Positions 10,020 through 22,500 of a stretch of DNA of 64,000 nt are shown in pieces. The DNA lies in assembly GCF_026262505.1 (NCBI RefSeq), contig NC_067204.1, positions 16,098,165 to 16,162,164 on the forward strand, written 5' to 3'. Position numbers and translations under genes: made by a program. Numbering within the stretch: the stretch's first letter is position 1; the number at the start of each line of letters is the position of its first letter. Below the pieces are notes generated by a model. It worked only from the letters and a program-made list of their open reading frames with translations, was not told the origin of the DNA and did no database searches. Source of the DNA: Trichomonas vaginalis G3 (taxonomy: Eukaryota; Parabasalia; Trichomonadida; Trichomonadidae).

Positions 10020-12341
10020 ATTTTCATGATTTCTTCGTAAATGATTTGTCAAACATGAACGTAAATGTTTTGTCATGATTTCTTCATCGTAATGAGTGTA
10101 AATGTTTTGTCAAACATGAGCGTTTATGCTTTGTCATGATTTCATCGTAAATGTTTTGTCAAACATGAACGTAAATGTTTTGTCAAAACTTCATCGTACA
10201 TGTTTTGTCAGGTCTTCTTCATCGTAATGAACGTATATGCTTTGTCAAACATGAGTGTATATGTTTTGTCATGATTTCTTCATCGTAAATGTTTTGTCAT
10301 GATTTCTTCATCGTAATGAGCGTATATGCTTTGTCAAGACTTCTTCGTATATGTTTTGTCATGATTTCATCGAAACTAAACGTATATGTTTTGTCATGAT
10401 TTCTTCGTAAATGATTTGTCGAAACTTCTTCATCGTAATGAGCGTATATGTTTTGTCAAACATGAACGTATATGTTTTGTCATGACTTCTTCATCGTAAT
10501 GAACGTAAATGACCCAAAAATAATGTTTAGGGTAGATGGTTAGATCTAACCTCATTTCTACCCTCATTTCTACCCTCATTGAATTTTCATGATTTCTTCA
10601 TCGTAAATGTTTTGTCATGACTTCTTCATCGTAATGAACGTAAATGACCCAAAAATAATGTTTAGGGTAGATGGTTAGATCTAACCTCATTTCTACCCTC
10701 ATTTCTACCCTCAGCCGCTAAGCGGCGAGACCCAAAGGGTCTTGAATTTTCATGATTTCTTCATCGTAAATGTTTTGTCATGATTTCTTCATCGTAATGA
10801 GCGTATATGCTTTGTCAAGACTTCATCGTAAATGTTTTGTCGAAACTTCTTCATCGTAATGAGTGTATATGCTTTGTCATGACTTCTTCATCGTAATGAG
10901 CGTATATGCTTTGTCAAACATGAGCGTATATGCTTTGTCAAACATGAGCGTATATGCTTTGTCAAACATGAGCGTATATGCTTTGTCAAACATGAACGTA
11001 AATGTTTTGTCATGATTTCTTCATCGTAATGAGCGTATATGCTTTGTCAAACATGAACGTAAATGTTTTGTCATGATTTCTTCATCGTAATGAGCGTATA
11101 TGCTTTGTCAAACATGAGTGTATATGTTTTGTCATGATTTCTTCATCGTAAATGTTTTGTCATGACTTCTTCATCGTAATGAACGTAAATGATCCAAAAA
11201 TAATGTTTAGGGTAGATGGTTAGATCTAACCTCTTTTCTACCCTCATTTCTACCCTCATTTCTACCCTCAGCCGCTAAGCGGCGAGACCCAAAGGGTCTT
11301 GAATTTTCATACGGAATCTCTTCGTATATGTTTTGTCATGATTTCTTCATCGTAATGAGCGTATATGTTTTGTCAAACATGAGCGTATATGTTTTGTCAT
11401 GACTTCTTCATCGTAATGAGCGTATATGCTTTGTCAAACATGAGCGTAAATGTTTTGTCAAGACTTCTTCATCGTATATGTTTTGTCAAGGTTTCATCGT
11501 ATATGCTTTGTCATGATTTCTTCATCGTAATGAGCGTATATGCTTTGTCAAACATGAGCGTAAATGTTTTGTCAAGACTTCTTCATCGTATATGTTTTGT
11601 CAAGGTTTCATCGTATATGCTTTGTCAAACATGAACATAAATGTTTTGTCAAACATGAACATAAATGTTTTGTCAAACATGAGCGTAAATGTTTTGTCAA
11701 ACATGAACGTATATGTTTTGTCATAGATTTCATCGTATATGTTTTGTCATAGATTTCATCGTACATGTTTTGTCATGATTTCATCGTACATGTTTTGTCA
11801 TGATTTCATCGTATATGTTTTGTCAAGATTTCATCGTAATGAGTGTAAATGATTTCATATAATTGCTTACCTCGGAAAACCGAGAGAAGAGATTCCATAT
11901 GAAAATCGCAAGAATTTGGCTCCTGGTTTGAAATATTATTATGTTCATAGATTTCATCGTATATGTTTTGTCAAACATGAGCGTATATGTTTTGTCATAG
12001 ATTTCATCGTATATGTTTTGTCATAGATTTCATCGTACATGTTTTGTCATGATTTCATCGAAACTAAACGTATATGCTTTGTCATGATTTCATCGTATAT
12101 GTTTTGTCAAGATTTCATCGTAATGAGTGTAAATGAACCAAAAATAATGTTTACGTTCATGTTTGACAACAACACAGGAGGAAGGCAGTTATGAATTATT
12201 TTTGAAGAACTGAAGGTGTCACTACGTCACCATGTGTCACTCGGTTATTTAATTCATGACATTTTGACAACAACACAGGAAATAAATGTTTACGTAAATG
12301 TTTTGTCATGATTTCTTCATCGTAATGAACGTATATGCTTT

Positions 12342-12545
12342 GTCGAACCTTCACTTTTTTGACGAAGTGCAAATCTTCACTTCGTGTCAAAACTTCATCG
12401 TAATGAACGTATATGCTTTGTCGAACCTTCACTTTTTTGACACGAAGTGCAAATCTTCACTTCGTGTCAAAACTTCATCGTAATGAACGTATATGCTTTG
12501 TCGAACCTTCACTTTTTTGACGAAGTGCAAATCTTCACTTCGTGT
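12342..12545. repeat. Hairpin repeats around GAAGTGCAAATCTTCACTTC
   Basis: Three closely spaced copies of CGAAGTGCAAATCTTCACTTCG (stem CGAAGTG/CACTTCG) alternate with GAACGTATATGCTTTGTCGAA. A fourth copy with an altered loop lies near 13030. Mirror copies lie at about 23940-23965 and 24445-24645. Confidence 0.7.
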
Positions 12546-13117
12546 CAAACTTCATCGTATATGCTTTGTCATGATTTCATCGTACATGTTTTGTCATGAT
12601 TTCATCGTACATGTTTTGTCATGATTTCATCGTATATGTTTTGTCAAGATTTCATCGTAATGAGTGTAAATGAACCAAAAATAATGTTTACGTTCATGTT
12701 TGACAACAACACAGGAGGAAGGCAGTTATGAATTATTTTTGAAGAACTGAAGGTGTCACTACGTCACCACGTCACCAGGTTAATTAACTTCTCTTAAAAT
12801 TACTGACAACATGACATTTAGACAACAGTCGGGAAATAAACTTCATCGTTTATGCTTTGTCAAACATAAACGTATATGTTTTGTCAAGGTTTCATCGTTT
12901 ATGCTTTGTCAAACATGAGCGTAAATGTTTTGTCATGATGCAAAAATAATGAGTTCATTTACTCACAATATTTTTGTACAAAATGTAAAGTATGGCGGTT
13001 TGAAACCGTCGGGAACCTTCACTTTTTTGACGAAGTGCAATTCTTCACTTCGTGTCAAACTTCATCGTAATGAGTGTAAATGAACCAAAAATAATGTTTT
13101 CATTAATGGTTTCAGGT

Positions 13118-13705
13118 TATTCAATAATTAATTATTTTTGAAGAACTGAAGGTGTCACTATGTCACCATGTGTCACTCGGTTAATTAACTTCTCTGAAAA
13201 AATGAGACAACATGACATTTTGACAACAACACAGTGAATAAATGTTTACGTAAATGTTTTGTCATGATTTCATCGTAATGAGTGTAAATGAACCAAAAAT
13301 AATGTTTACGTTCATGTTTGACAACAACACAGCAGGGGAAGGCAGTTATGAATTATTTTTGAAGAACTGAAGGTGTCACTACGTCACCAGGTCACCAGGT
13401 AATTTAACTTCTCTGAAAAAATGAGACAACATGACATTTTGACAACAACACAGGAGGAAGGCAGTTATGAATTATTTTTGAAGAACTGAAGGTGTCACTA
13501 CGTCACCATGTGTCACTCGGTTAATTAACTTCTCTGAAAAAATGAGACAACATGACATTTTGACAACAACACAGCAGGGGAAGGCAGTTATGAATTATTT
13601 TTGAAGAACTGAAGGTGTCACTACGTCACCATGTCACCAGGTCATTTAACTTCTCTGAAAAATGAGACAACATGACATTTTGACAACAACACAGGAAATA
13701 AATGT
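13118..13705. repeat. 115-125-bp repeats with GAAGAACTGAAGGTGTCAC
   Basis: Four adjoining copies contain AATTATTTTTGAAGAACTGA, a TCACTACGTCACC stretch and ATGACATTTTGACAACAACA. Single copies lie near 12175 and 12715. The mirror block is at about 23285-23900. Variation in the ACGTCACC(A/T)GGTCACC part shows slippage within the unit. Confidence 0.7.
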
Positions 13706-14439
13706 TTACGTAAATGATTTGTCGAAACTTCTTCATCGTAAATGTTTTGTCATGATTTCTTCGTTTATGCTTTGTCATGACTTCTTCATCGTAATGAGTG
13801 TAAATGTTTTGTCAAACATGAGCGTAAATGTTTTGTCATGATTTCTTCATCGTACATGTTTTGTCAAGACTTCTTCGTACATGTTTTGTCGAAACTTCAT
13901 CGTACCTGTTTTGTCATGATTTCATCGTAAATGATTTGTCGAAACTTCTTCATCGTAATGAGTGTAAATGTTTTGTCAAACATGAACGTAAATGTTTTGT
14001 CAAACATGAACGTAAATGTTTTGTCATGACTTCATCGTATATGTTTTGTCATGATTTCTTCGTTTATGTTTTGTCATGACTTCTTCATCGTAATGAGTGT
14101 AAATGTTTTGTCAAACATGAACGTTTATGTTTTGTCATGACTTCTTCATCGTAATGAGTGTAAATGTTTTGTCATGACTTCTTCATCGTAATGAGTGTAA
14201 ATGTTTTGTCAAACATGAGCGTAAATGATTTGTCAAACATGAGCGTATATGTTTTGTCGAAACTTCTTCGTAAATGTTTTGTCGAAACTTCTTCGTACAT
14301 GTTTTGTCAAGACTTCTTCGTATATGTTTTGTCATGATTTCATCGAAACTAAACGTATATGTTTTGTCAAGACTTCTTCGTATATGTTTTGTCATGATTT
14401 CTTCATCGTACATGTTTTGTCGAAACTTCATCGTATATG

Positions 14440-16916
14440 TTTTGTCATGATTTCTTCATCGTAAATGTTTTGTCAAGACTTCTTCATCGTAATGAGCGTA
14501 TATGCTTTGTCATGATTTCATCGTATATGTTTTGTCATGATTTCTTCATCGTACATGTTTTGTCATGATTTCTTCATCGTAATGAGTGTAAATGACCCAA
14601 AAATAATGTTTAGGGTAGATGGTTAGATCTAACCTCATTTCTACCCTCATTTCTACCCTCAGCCGCTAAGCGGCGAGACCCAAAGGGTCTTGAATTTTCA
14701 TGACTTCTTCATCGTAATGAGCGTATATGCTTTGTCATGATTTCATCGTATATGTTTTGTCAAACATGAGCGTAAATGATTTGTCAAAACTTCATCGTAT
14801 ATGCTTTGTCAAGACTTCTTCATCGTAATGAGCGTAAATGTTTTGTCATGATTTCTTCATCGTACATGTTTTGTCGAAACTTCATCGTACATGTTTTGTC
14901 GAAACTTCATCGTACATGTTTTGTCATGATTTCTTCATCGTAATGAGCGTATATGCTTTGTCAAACATGAGCGTAAATGATCCAAAAATAATGTTTAGGG
15001 TAGATGGTTAGATCTAACCTCATTTCTACCCTCATTTCTACCCTCAGCCGCTAAGCGGCGAGACCCAAAGGGTCTTGAATTTTCATACGGAATCTCTTCG
15101 TAAATGTTTTGTCATGATTTATTCATCGTAATGAGTGTAAATGTTTTGTCAAACATGAACGTTAATGTTTACGTTAATGGTTTCGTCGTCAATGGTTTTG
15201 TCAAACTTAAACGTATATTCTTTGTCAAACATGAACGTAAATGTTTTGTCATGATTTCTTCATCGTAATGAGTGTAAATGTTTTGTCATGACTTCTTCAT
15301 CGTACATGATTTGTTAAAACTTCATCGTACATGTTTTGTCATGACTTCTTCATCGTAATGAACGTAAATGATCCAAAAATAATGTTTAGGGTAGATGGTT
15401 AGATCTAACCTCATTTCTACCCTCATTTCTACCCTCATTTCTACCCTCATGAATTTTCATACGGAATCTCTTCGTAAATGTTTTGTCATGATTTCTTCAT
15501 CGTACATGTTTTGTCATGACTTCTTCATCGTACATGTTTTGTCATGACTTCTTCATCGTAATGAGCGTATATTCTTTGTCAAACATGAGCGTACATGTTT
15601 TGTCATGACTTCTTCATCGTAATGAGCGTATATGTTTTGTCAAACATGAGTGTAAATGTTTTGTCATGATTTCTTCATCGTAATGAGTGTAAATGATCCA
15701 AAAATAATGTTTAGGGTAGATGGTTAGATCTAACCTCATTTCTACCCTCATTTCTACCCTCATTTCTACCCTCATGAATTTTCATACGGAATCTCTTCGT
15801 AAATGTTTTGTCAAGACTTCTTCATCGTAATGAGCGTATATTCTTTGTCAAACATGAGTGTAAATGATCCAAAAATAATGTTTAGGGTAGATGGTTAGAT
15901 CTAACCTCATTTCTACCCTCATTTCTACCCTCATTTCTACCCTCATGAATTTTCATGATTTCTTCATCGTATATGTTTTGTCATGATTTCTTCATCGTAA
16001 ATGTTTTGTCAAGACTTCTTCATCGTAATGAGCGTATATGCTTTGTCATGATTTCATCGTATATGTTTTGTCATGATTTCTTCATCGTACATGTTTTGTC
16101 ATGATTTCTTCATCGTAATGAGTGTAAATGACCCAAAAATAATGTTTAGGGTAGATGGTTAGATCTAACCTCATTTCTACCCTCATTTCTACCCTCAGCC
16201 GCTAAGCGGCGAGACCCAAAGGGTCTTGAATTTTCATGACTTCTTCATCGTAATGAGCGTATATGCTTTGTCATGATTTCATCGTATATGTTTTGTCAAA
16301 CATGAGCGTAAATGATTTGTCAAAACTTCATCGTATATGCTTTGTCAAGACTTCTTCATCGTAATGAGCGTAAATGTTTTGTCATGATTTCTTCATCGTA
16401 CATGTTTTGTCGAAACTTCATCGTACATGTTTTGTCGAAACTTCATCGTACATGTTTTGTCATGATTTCTTCATCGTAATGAGCGTATATGCTTTGTCAA
16501 ACATGAGCGTAAATGATCCAAAAATAATGTTTAGGGTAGATGGTTAGATCTAACCTCATTTCTACCCTCATTTCTACCCTCAGCCGCTAAGCGGCGAGAC
16601 CCAAAGGGTCTTGAATTTTCATACGGAATCTCTTCGTAAATGTTTTGTCATGATTTATTCATCGTAATGAGTGTAAATGTTTTGTCAAACATGAACGTTA
16701 ATGTTTACGTTAATGGTTTCGTCGTCAATGGTTTTGTCAAACTTAAACGTATATTCTTTGTCAAACATGAACGTAAATGTTTTGTCATGATTTCTTCATC
16801 GTAATGAGTGTAAATGTTTTGTCATGACTTCTTCATCGTACATGATTTGTTAAAACTTCATCGTACATGTTTTGTCATGACTTCTTCATCGTAATGAACG
16901 TAAATGATCCAAAAAT
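14440..16916. repeat. 1.5-kb offset duplication inside the left foldback arm
   Basis: About 14440-15380 reappears at about 15976-16916 (offset near 1536 bp), with the same order of modules and the rare block TTAATGGTTTCGTCGTCAAT at about 15170 and 16706. A third copy of that block is near 17096, but the right arm has only one, near 21810. This explains much of the length difference between the arms (about 10.0 versus 7.4 kb). Confidence 0.7.
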
Positions 16917-19339
16917 AATGTTTAGGGTAGATGGTTAGATCTAACCTCATTTCTACCCTCATTTCTACCCTCAGCCGCTAAGCGGCGAGACCCAAAGGGT
17001 CTTGAATTTTCATACGGAATCTCTTCGTAAATGTTTTGTCATGATTTATTCATCGTAATGAGTGTAAATGTTTTGTCAAACATGAACGTTAATGTTTACG
17101 TTAATGGTTTCGTCGTCAATGGTTTTGTCAAACTTAAACGTATATTCTTTGTCAAACATGAACGTAAATGTTTTGTCATGATTTCTTCATCGTAATGAGT
17201 GTAAATGTTTTGTCATGACTTCTTCATCGTAATGAGCGTATATGCTTTGTCATGATTTCATCGTATATGTTTTGTCATGATTTCTTCATCGTACATGTTT
17301 TGTCATGACTTCTTCATCGTAATGAACGTAAATGATCCAAAAATAATGTTTAGGGTAGATGGTTAGATCTAACCTCATTTCTACCCTCATTTCTACCCTC
17401 ATGAATTTTCATACGGAATCTCTTCGTAAATGTTTTGTCATGATTTCTTCATCGTACATGTTTTGTCATGACTTCTTCATCGTACATGTTTTGTCATGAC
17501 TTCTTCATCGTAATGAGCGTATATTCTTTGTCAAACATGAGCGTACATGTTTTGTCATGACTTCTTCATCGTAATGAGCGTATATGTTTTGTCAAACATG
17601 AGTGTAAATGTTTTGTCATGATTTCTTCATCGTAATGAGTGTAAATGATCCAAAAATAATGTTTAGGGTAGATGGTTAGATCTAACCTCATTTCTACCCT
17701 CATTTCTACCCTCATTTCTACCTCATGAATTTTCATACGGAATCTCTTCGTAAATGTTTTGTCAAGACTTCTTCATCGTAATGAGCGTATATTCTTTGTC
17801 AAACATGAGTGTAAATGATCCAAAAATAATGTTTAGGGTAGATGGTTAGATCTAACCTCATTTCTACCCTCATTTCTACCCTCAGCCGCTAAGCGGCGAG
17901 ACCCAAAGGGTCTTGAATTTTCATACGGAATCTCTTCGTAAATGTTTTGTCATGATTTATTCATCGTAATGAGTGTAAATGTTTTGTCAAACATGAGCGT
18001 AAATGATCCAAAAATAATGTTTAGGGTAGATGGTTAGATCTAACCTCATTTCTACCCTCATTTCTACCCTCATTTCTACCCTCATGAATTTTCATACGGA
18101 ATCTCTTCGTAAATGTTTTGTCAAGACTTCTTCATCGTACATGTTTTGTCATGATTTCTTCATCGTACATGTTTTGTCGAAACTTCTTCATCGTAATGAG
18201 CGTATATTCTTTGTCAAACATGAGTGTAAATGATCCAAAAATAATGTTTAGGGTAGATGGTTAGATCTAACCTCATTTCTACCCTCATTTCTACCCTCAT
18301 TGAATTTTCATGATTTCTTCATCGTAAATGTTTTGTCATGACTTCTTCATCGTAATGAACGTAAATGACCCAAAAATAATGTTTAGGGTAGATGGTTAGA
18401 TCTAACCTCATTTCTACCCTCATGAATTTTCATGATTTCTTCATCGTATATGTTTTGTCGAAACTTCTTCATCGTAATGAGCGTATATTCTTTGTCAAAC
18501 ATGAGCGTATATGTTTTGTCATGACTTCTTCATCGTAATGAGCGTATATGTTTTGTCGAAACTTCTTCATCGTAATGAGCGTATATTCTTTGTCAAACAT
18601 GAGCGTATATGTTTTGTCATGACTTCTTCATCGTAATGAGCGTACATGTTTTGTCATGATTTCTTCATCGTAATGAGCGTAAATGATCCAAAAATAATGT
18701 TTAGGGTAGATGGTTAGATCTAACCTCATTTCTACCCTCATTTCTACCCTCATGAATTTTCATACGGAATCTCTTCGTAAATGTTTTGTCAAGACTTCTT
18801 CATCGTACATGTTTTGTCATGATTTCTTCATCGTACATGTTTTGTCGAAACTTCTTCATCGTAATGAGCGTATATTCTTTGTCAAACATGAGTGTAAATG
18901 ATCCAAAAATAATGTTTAGGGTAGATGGTTAGATCTAACCTCATTTCTACCCTCATTTCTACCCTCATTTCTACCCTCATGAATTTTCATACGGAATCTC
19001 TTCGTAAATGTTTTGTCATGATTTCTTCATCGTAAATGTTTTGTCAAGACTTCTTCATCGTAATGAGTGTAAATGTTTTGTCAAACATGAGCGTAAATGA
19101 TCCAAAAATAATGTTTAGGGTAGATGGTTAGATCTAACCTCATTTCTACCCTCATTTCTACCCTCATTTCTACCCTCATGAATTTTCATGATTTCTTCAT
19201 CGTATATGTTTTGTCGAAACTTCTTCATCGTAATGAGTGTAAATGATCCAAAAATAATGTTTATGTTAGAATGTTAGATCTAACACCTTTTCTAACATGT
19301 TTTCTAACATGGAGGATTTCATTAGATATAAATATTATT

Positions 19340-19567
19340 TGCTGAAAGTATCCTAAAAATATTTGATGGACTTTAACTAAAATAATGTTTAGGGAAGAAT
19401 GTTTATATCAGATGAAACAGTAAAGTATTATATCTATTAAATCGTCTATGATGTAAATTGTGTATAGAATGAAATGAAGGAAGAATGTGTATATCTAATG
19501 AAACAGTAAAGTATTATATCTATTAAATCGTCTATGATGTAAATTGTGTATAGAATGAAATGAATGA
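19340..19567. repeat. Centre of the foldback element with a ~95-bp tandem pair
   Basis: This 228-bp stretch is the non-palindromic loop. It holds two tandem copies of a unit containing GAAACAGTAAAGTATTATAT and CGTCTATGATGTAAATTGTG. Flanking it are the mirror-image borders GGAGGATTTCATTAGATATA and its complement. The asymmetric loop argues that the palindrome is not simply a hairpin-read artefact. Confidence 0.7.
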
Positions 19568-22500
19568 AGAATATTTATATCTAATGAAATCCTCCATGTT
19601 AGAAAACATGTTAGAAAAGGTGTTAGATCTAACATTCTAACATAAACATTATTTTTGGATCATTTACACTCATTACGATGAAGAAGTTTCGACAAAACAT
19701 ATACGATGAAGAAATCATGAAAATTCATGAGGGTAGAAATGAGGGTAGAAATGAGGGTAGAAATGAGGTTAGATCTAACCATCTACCCTAAACATTATTT
19801 TTGGATCATTTACGCTCATGTTTGACAAAACATTTACACTCATTACGATGAATAAATCATGACAAAACATTTACACTCATTACGATGAAGAAGTCTTGAC
19901 AAAACATTTACGATGAAGAAATCATGACAAAACATTTACGAAGAGATTCCGTATGAAAATTCATGAGGGTAGAAATGAGGGTAGAAATGAGGGTAGAAAT
20001 GAGGTTAGATCTAACCATCTACCCTAAACATTATTTTTGGATCATTTACACTCATGTTTGACAAAGAATATACGCTCATTACGATGAAGAAGTTTCGACA
20101 AAACATGTACGATGAAGAAATCATGACAAAACATGTACGATGAAGAAGTCTTGACAAAACATTTACGAAGAGATTCCGTATGAAAATTCATGAGGGTAGA
20201 AATGAGGGTAGAAATGAGGTTAGATCTAACCATCTACCCTAAACATTATTTTTGGATCATTTACGCTCATTACGATGAAGAAATCATGACAAAACATGTA
20301 CGCTCATTACGATGAAGAAGTCATGACAAAACATATACGCTCATGTTTGACAAAAATATACGCTCATTACGATGAAGAAGTTTCGACAAAACATATACGC
20401 TCATTACGATGAAGAAGTCATGACAAAACATATACGCTCATGTTTGACAAAGAATATACGCTCATTACGATGAAGAAGTTTCGACAAAACATATACGATG
20501 AAGAAATCATGAAAATTCATGAGGGTAGAAATGAGGTTAGATCTAACCATCTACCCTAAACATTATTTTTGGGTCATTTACGTTCATTACGATGAAGAAG
20601 TCATGACAAAACATTTACGATGAAGAAATCATGAAAATTCAATGAGGGTAGAAATGAGGGTAGAAATGAGGTTAGATCTAACCATCTACCCTAAACATTA
20701 TTTTTGGATCATTTACACTCATGTTTGACAAAGAATATACGCTCATTACGATGAAGAAGTTTCGACAAAACATGTACGATGAAGAATCATGACAAAACAT
20801 GTACGATGAAGAAGTCTTGACAAAACATTTACGAAGAGATTCCGTATGAAAATTCATGAGGTAGAAATGAGGGTAGAAATGAGGGTAGAAATGAGGTTAG
20901 ATCTAACCATCTACCCTAAACATTATTTTTGGATCATTACGCTCATGTTTGACAAAACATTTACACTCATTACGATGAATAAATCATGACAAAACATTTA
21001 CGAAGAGATTCCGTATGAAAATTCAAGACCCTTTGGGTCTCGCCGCTTAGCGGCTGAGGGTAGAAATGAGGGTAGAAATGAGGTTAGATCTAACCATCTA
21101 CCCTAAACATTATTTTTGGATCATTACACTCATGTTTGACAAAGAATATACGCTCATTACGATGAAGAAGTCTTGACAAAACATTTACGAAGAGATTCCG
21201 TATGAAAATTCATGAGGGTAGAAAATGAGGGTAAAATGAGGTTAGATCTAACCATCTACCCTAAACATTATTTTTTGGATCATTTACACTCATTACGATG
21301 AAGAAATCATGCAAAACATTTACACTCATGTTTGACAAAACATATACGCTCATTACGATGAAGAAGTCATGACAAAACATGTACGCTCATGTTTGACAAA
21401 GAATATACGCTCATTACGATGAAGAAGTCATGACAAAACATGTACGATGAAGAAGTCATGACAAAACATGTACGATGAAGAAATCATGACAAAACATTTA
21501 CGAAGAGATTCCGTATGAAAATTCATGAGGGTAGAAATGAGGGTAGAAATGAGGGTAGAAATGAGGTTAGATCTAACCATCTACCCTAAACATTATTTTT
21601 GGGTCATTTACGTTCATTACGATGAAGAAGTCATGACAAAACATGTACGATGAAGTTTTAACAAATCATGTACGATGAAGAAGTCTTGACAAAACATGTA
21701 CGATGAAGAAGTCATGACAAAACATTTACACTCATTACGATGAAGAAATCATGACAAAACATTACGTTCATGTTGACAAAGAATATACGTTTAAGTTTGA
21801 CAAAACCATTGACGACGAAACCATTAACGTAAACATTAACGTTCATGTTTGACAAAACATTTACACTCATTACGATGAATAAATCATGACAAAACATTAC
21901 GAAGAGATTCCGTATGAAAATTCAAGACCCTTTGGGTCTCGCCGCTTAGCGGCTGAGGGTAGAAATGAGGGTAGAAATGAGGTTAGATCTAACCATCTAC
22001 CCTAAACATTATTTTTGGATCATTTACGCTCATGTTTGACAAAGCATATACGCTCATTACGATGAAGAAATCATGACAAAACATGTACGATGAAGTTTCG
22101 ACAAAACATGTACGATGAAGTTTCGACAAAACATGTACGATGAAGAAATCATGACAAAACATTTACGCCTTACGATGAAGAAGTCTTGACAAAGCATATA
22201 CGATGAAGTTTTGACAAATCATTTACGCTCATGTTTGACAAAACATATACGATGAAATCATGACAAAGCTATACGCTCATTACGATGAAAGAAGTCATGA
22301 AAATTTCAAGACCCTTTGGTCTCGCCGCTTAGCGGCTGAGGTAGAAATGAGGTAGAAATGAGGTTAGATCTAACCATCTACCCTAAACATTATTTTTGGT
22401 CATTTACACTCATTACGATGAAGAAATCATGACAAAACATGTACGATGAAGAAATCATGACAAAACATATACGATGAAATCATGACAAAGCATATACGCT

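Larger units (their letters stand above)
9838..19339. repeat. Left arm of the foldback element: shuffled short modules
   Basis: The core CGTAWATGTTTTGTCA, with T/A/C and T/C variants, recurs hundreds of times. It is joined by a small set of linkers: ATGATTTCTTCAT, AAGACTTCTTCAT, GAAACTTCTTCAT, AAACATGAG and AAACATGAA. Longer cassettes are interspersed: the TTAGATCTAA/CTACCCTCATTT cassette, the GAAGTGCAAATCTTCACTTC hairpin and a 115-125-bp block with GAAGAACTGAAGGTGTCAC. Apparent ORFs here (MFCHDFFIVMSVYALS type) are by-products of the repeats. No gene is supported between 9838 and 19339. Confidence 0.85.

Noticed and set aside
9838-19339. CRISPR-like array
   Set aside because: The core repeats have few, recurring linkers rather than unique spacers, spacing is irregular, and no cas genes are present; eukaryotic context.
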